Positions 5,782 to 8,424 of a stretch of DNA of 8,424 nucleotides are shown here, piece after piece (the first letter of the stretch is position 1; every line of letters starts with the position of its first letter). Below the pieces are notes generated by a model, which did no database searches, was not told the DNA's origin, and saw only the letters and a list, made by a program, of their open reading frames with translations. This stretch comes from Halolactibacillus sp051746745. Its GTDB lineage: Bacteria; Bacillota; Bacilli; Bacillales; Amphibacillaceae. The stretch spans positions 1 to 8,424 of the forward strand of contig JBNJFJ010000086.1 in NCBI GenBank assembly GCA_051746745.1. Reading direction: 5' to 3'. The translations under genes were made by a program, and so were the position numbers.

Positions 5782-5836
5782 TGTTTTCCCTCTTTTCATT
5801 GTCTATCCAAACAGTGTGCATTGTGCATGCTTTCAC

Positions 5837-5864
5837 TTTATCACTCAAGACTTTCATATGTAAA
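5837..5864 (-). promoter_or_regulatory. Candidate promoter of the YhdH-like gene
   Basis: On the minus strand TTTACA (5859-5864) and GATAAA (5837-5842) are 16 bp apart. An alternative pairing, TTGAGT with CACAAT further downstream, is about as good. Between the promoter and the gene, TGCACA occurs twice seven bases apart (about 5813-5826), a possible regulator contact. The gene must have its own promoter because a terminator lies directly upstream. Confidence 0.4.
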
Positions 5865-5916
5865 GCAATCCATAATATATCCTCATAAATTTAACATTTT
5901 TAAAAGTCGCAGACAC

Positions 5917-5950
5917 AAAAAAAGCCCATATAGGCATACCCATATGAGCT
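5917..5950 (-). terminator. Intrinsic terminator of the arg operon
   Basis: On the minus strand AGC-T-CATAT (5942-5950) pairs with ATATG-G-GCT (5923-5931) around one mismatch and a short loop. It is followed directly by seven T residues (5917-5923). It lies about 45 nt after argD and marks argD as the last gene of the operon. Confidence 0.85.
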
Positions 5951-5995
5951 GATATCAATCATTATTTTAATAGCCAGCTAGTGTTCTTGAGATGT

Positions 5996-7171
5996 TTAGA
6001 CAAAGAGATCATGAATCACACGGAGCGCTTTATTCATTTCTTCTTCTGTCGTCGTTAATGGTGGTAAGATCCTTAACACATTAGGTCCTGCCATCACAAA
6101 CAGCGTCTGCATATCTTCTCTGGCCTTATTTACATAATCAATCGCCGGTTCCGTTAGTTCTAAACCAATTAAAAATCCACTTGCGCGGACTGTTTTAATG
6201 ATTGGACTCGCCTCTTTTATTTGGTTTAGCCCAGTAATAAAGTCATCGGCTTTTTGGGTCACTTCTGATAAAAAGCCAGGCACAAGTATGGCTTGTAAGG
6301 TCGCAAGACCTGCCGTTGTCACAAGAGGGTTCCCACCAAAGGTCGAGCCATGTGTGCCTTTTGAGAAAGCTTTAGCTACCTCCGCTTTTGCCAGTAGTGC
6401 GCCAATCGGAAAACCAGAAGCCAAGCCTTTGGCGGACGTTAAAATATCAGGTTCGAAGCCGTATTGTTCATACAAGTAAAGCGTCCCCGTTCGGCCGACG
6501 CCGGTCTGAATTTCATCCACGATGACTAACACACCTGCTGCTTGACACTTTTCAACCAAGTCTTGCACCCACACTGTCTCAGCGGGAATAACCCCACCTT
6601 CCCCTTGGGTTAGCTCTAACATAACCGCCGCTGTCTCGTCATGAATAAGATCATCCAGCGCCTCGATATCGTTATAAGGTAAATAACGAAAGCCTGGCAT
6701 ATGCGGGGTGAATCCGTCTTGAATTTTTTCTTGGCCTGTCGCCTTTAACGTTGCCAATGTACGGCCGTGGAACGATTGTTTAAAGGTCACAATCTCATAT
6801 CGGTTCGTTGCTTTTATTTTTTGTTGGTAGCGTCTCGCGAGCTTGATCGCCCCTTCATTCGCTTCCGCCCCGCTGTTACCGAAAAATACTTGATCAAAGA
6901 CCGTATGTTCAGTCAGAAGCTTTGCTAATGCTTCTTGTGGTTTAATGTGATATAGATTAGAGACATGCCACAAGTTATTTAATTGTTGTTCGACTGCCCG
7001 CTGGACACTTGGTGGCCGGTGACCAAGGTTACACGTCGCAATTCCAGCTGTATAATCTAAATATTTAGTACCCGCGTCATCATAAACATAAGAACCTTCT
7101 CCGTGCGTTAACGTAATCGGAAAGCGGCCATATGTTTCCATAACCGGACTTATCGTTGTTGCGTTAGACAT
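5996..7171 (-). CDS. argD: Acetylornithine aminotransferase (EC 2.6.1.11)
   Basis: A PLP-dependent class III aminotransferase that transfers an amino group from glutamate to N-acetylglutamate-5-semialdehyde, giving N2-acetylornithine. From the ATG at 7171 it has 391 residues, close to the 385 of B. subtilis ArgD. Visible motifs are FGNSGAEANEGA (97-108, cofactor phosphate), SFHGRTLA (133-140), TQGEGGV (188-194), VDEIQTGVGRTG (218-229, with the PLP-ring Asp219), and TSAKGLASGFPIGA (245-258) with the Schiff-base Lys248. THGSTFGGNPL follows. A GTG in frame four codons earlier is possible, but GAGG (7178-7181) spaced six bases favours the ATG. The start overlaps the end of argB by 8 nt, pointing to translational coupling. 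It is the last gene before the operon terminator. Confidence 0.96.
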   Translation of the reverse strand: MSNATTISPVMETYGRFPITLTHGEGSYVYDDAGTKYLDYTAGIATCNLGHRPPSVQRAVEQQLNNLWHVSNLYHIKPQEALAKLLTEHTVFDQVFFGNSGAEANEGAIKLARRYQQKIKATNRYEIVTFKQSFHGRTLATLKATGQEKIQDGFTPHMPGFRYLPYNDIEALDDLIHDETAAVMLELTQGEGGVIPAETVWVQDLVEKCQAAGVLVIVDEIQTGVGRTGTLYLYEQYGFEPDILTSAKGLASGFPIGALLAKAEVAKAFSKGTHGSTFGGNPLVTTAGLATLQAILVPGFLSEVTQKADDFITGLNQIKEASPIIKTVRASGFLIGLELTEPAIDYVNKAREDMQTLFVMAGPNVLRILPPLTTTEEEMNKALRVIHDLFV

Positions 7172-7952
7172 AAGACACCTCACTTAATGTAATCCGGGTA
7201 CCGACAGCTTCTCCAGCGATGAATTGATGGACAGCCTTTTCCTCTAACCCACTCACAATCGCCACTTCTGGTACCCCTTTTTCTAAGGCGTTAAGCGCCG
7301 ACTGGACTTTTGGAATCATCCCGCCATAAATCGTCCCCGCGTCAATCAATGTCTCAATCTCTTTAGGACATAAGTGGTGTAAGACGTGATTGTCTTGTTT
7401 CACACCTGGTATGTCACTAATAAACAGGAGCGGTGCGGATAAACGCTCCGCAATCGCGGCTGCGGCCATATCAGCATTGACATTGTAGCGCTGGGCATCG
7501 TTACCGAGTGCTAATGGTGAAATGACCGGAATATACCCATTCGTTGATAAGGTCGTTAAGAAGTCATGGTTCACATCAGTCACCTCTCCGACATAACCGA
7601 TTTGGGAGGCTTTCTTTACCGGTATGGCTTTTAATAAGCCACCATCGACTCCGCTTATTCCCATAACTTTATCGTTGTATTGTGAGAGTTTACGGACGAT
7701 TTGTTTATTGACAGCCCCACTTAAAACCATTTCAACAACATCTAGTACTTCATTCGTTGTCACCCGTAAACCATCGACAAAGGTTGACGTGACATTTAAT
7801 TGTTTTAATTTTGAAGAAATCATTGGGCCACCTCCGTGCACAATCACAGGCGCAACATCATGAGTAGCCTTTAGCGCACCAAGCATCTTAAAGAATGATT
7901 CCGGTAACTCATCGACAATACTGCCGCCACATTTAAACACAATCGTCTGCAT
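7164..7952 (-). CDS. argB: Acetylglutamate kinase (EC 2.7.2.8)
   Basis: Phosphorylates N-acetyl-L-glutamate with ATP in the second committed step of arginine synthesis. Counted from the ATG at 7952 it has 262 residues, near the 258 of E. coli and B. subtilis ArgB. Amino acid kinase motifs are in place: FKCGGS with Lys7, VHGGGP (38-43), DGLRVT with Arg63, NVNAD (157-161, substrate carboxylate and phosphoryl contacts), SDIPGV (179-184) and GGMIPK with Lys215. The start at 7952 is chosen because GGGGGAG (7958-7964) lies five bases upstream. Starting at 7985 would add 11 residues and overlap argJ. The protein lacks the N-terminal helix associated with arginine-inhibited hexameric kinases. It is 13 nt from argJ and overlaps argD by 8 nt. 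Confidence 0.96.
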   Translation of the reverse strand: MQTIVFKCGGSIVDELPESFFKMLGALKATHDVAPVIVHGGGPMISSKLKQLNVTSTFVDGLRVTTNEVLDVVEMVLSGAVNKQIVRKLSQYNDKVMGISGVDGGLLKAIPVKKASQIGYVGEVTDVNHDFLTTLSTNGYIPVISPLALGNDAQRYNVNADMAAAAIAERLSAPLLFISDIPGVKQDNHVLHHLCPKEIETLIDAGTIYGGMIPKVQSALNALEKGVPEVAIVSGLEEKAVHQFIAGEAVGTRITLSEVSYV

Positions 7953-7965
7953 TATAACTCCCCCT

Positions 7966-8424
7966 TTACGTCCGGTAAGACGCATTTATTCTGACGTACT
8001 CATAACTTAAGTCACAACCCCAACCGCAAGCTTCACCAGGTCCCTCACCGACATTGACATCGATTTTGACATCGGTTTGTTGTAAATATTGTTTTGCCTC
8101 TTCTTCACTAAATGAGACCGGTACACCGTGATTGACAACCATAATCTCACCTAACTTCACACTGACCTGATTCGGATCAATCGGTTCACCGCTATAACCA
8201 ACGGCGGTAATAATCCGGCCCCAATTCGCATCCGCACCGTGAATCGCTGTTTTGACTAAGTTAGATGAAATCACCGCTTTTCCTATCTTTTGGGCACTTT
8301 CATCATGTGCGGTCCCTGTCACATGGACTTCGATCAGTTTCGTTGCGCCCTCACCGTCTCTTGCGATTTCTTTTGCGAGCGTTTGGCACACATAGGTGAG
8401 TGCTTCTTCAAACAGTGGGTAATC
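7966..8424 (-). CDS. argJ: Glutamate N-acetyltransferase / ornithine acetyltransferase ArgJ, C-terminal part
   Basis: ArgJ moves the acetyl group from N2-acetylornithine to glutamate (EC 2.3.1.35), recycling acetyl in the cyclic arginine pathway. Some members also use acetyl-CoA (EC 2.3.1.1). Only the last 152 residues are present; the frame is open to the window edge and starts with DYPLFEEALTYV. They lie within the beta chain produced by self-cleavage. The nucleophilic Thr of the cleavage motif and the alpha chain lie outside. Recognisable family segments are DGEGATKLIEV, SSNLVKTAIHGADANWGRI, GEGPGEACGWGCDLSYEYV and the C-terminus RINASYRT. The GTG at 8391 is an internal valine codon, not a start. 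The gene is followed after 13 nt by argB. Whether it is bifunctional cannot be read from this fragment. Confidence 0.95.
   Translation of the reverse strand, partial: DYPLFEEALTYVCQTLAKEIARDGEGATKLIEVHVTGTAHDESAQKIGKAVISSNLVKTAIHGADANWGRIITAVGYSGEPIDPNQVSVKLGEIMVVNHGVPVSFSEEEAKQYLQQTDVKIDVNVGEGPGEACGWGCDLSYEYVRINASYRT

Noticed and set aside
5811..5830. TGCACA direct repeats upstream of the YhdH-like gene as a defined operator or repeat array
   Set aside because: There are only two copies with no known regulator match. I mention them under the promoter but cannot call an operator, and no CRISPR-like repeat-spacer pattern exists anywhere in the window.

Overview
This is a low-GC Bacillota-type chromosomal segment, most likely from a Bacillaceae relative in the class Bacilli. 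The evidence is an AraR regulator of the Bacillus subtilis GntR/LacI-hybrid type, a B. subtilis-length AraA, strong AGGAGG-type ribosome binding sites and U-tailed intrinsic terminators. I cannot name the genus. Every recognisable protein gene lies on the minus strand, so transcription runs from high to low coordinates.

Right part (about 8424 to 5917): an arginine biosynthesis operon read argJ (C-terminal part only, cut by the window edge), argB, argD. The genes are tightly coupled (13-nt gap, then 8-nt overlap). A clear terminator lies just after argD, so the operon ends there.

Middle (about 5860 to 4554): a single medium-chain dehydrogenase/reductase gene of the YhdH/YhfP (acryloyl-CoA reductase-like) family, set off by a terminator on each side and looking monocistronic. 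About 185 nt without a recognisable gene lie between its stop codon and its terminator.

Left part (about 4525 to 1): an L-arabinose locus. A promoter carrying two AraR-like operators about four helical turns apart (centres 41 bp apart) precedes araD and araA. Then come araR with its own terminator, and a GH43 alpha-L-arabinan hydrolase gene preceded by a perfect 16-bp inverted repeat overlapping a cre-like site. Together these would release arabinose from arabinan oligomers (GH43), isomerise it (AraA), epimerise L-ribulose-5-phosphate to D-xylulose-5-phosphate (AraD) and control the set with AraR. The ribulokinase gene araB, needed between AraA and AraD, is not in this window.

The most notable feature is at the left edge. 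The GH43 gene is cut just after its catalytic Glu motif by what looks like the right end of an IS200/IS605-family (TnpB-type) element. That end has the typical subterminal hairpin and would form the 3' scaffold of a TnpB omega RNA, whose guide would be the adjacent GH43 sequence. I found no evidence of a wholly new system; the IS end and the ara regulatory layout are the parts worth checking.
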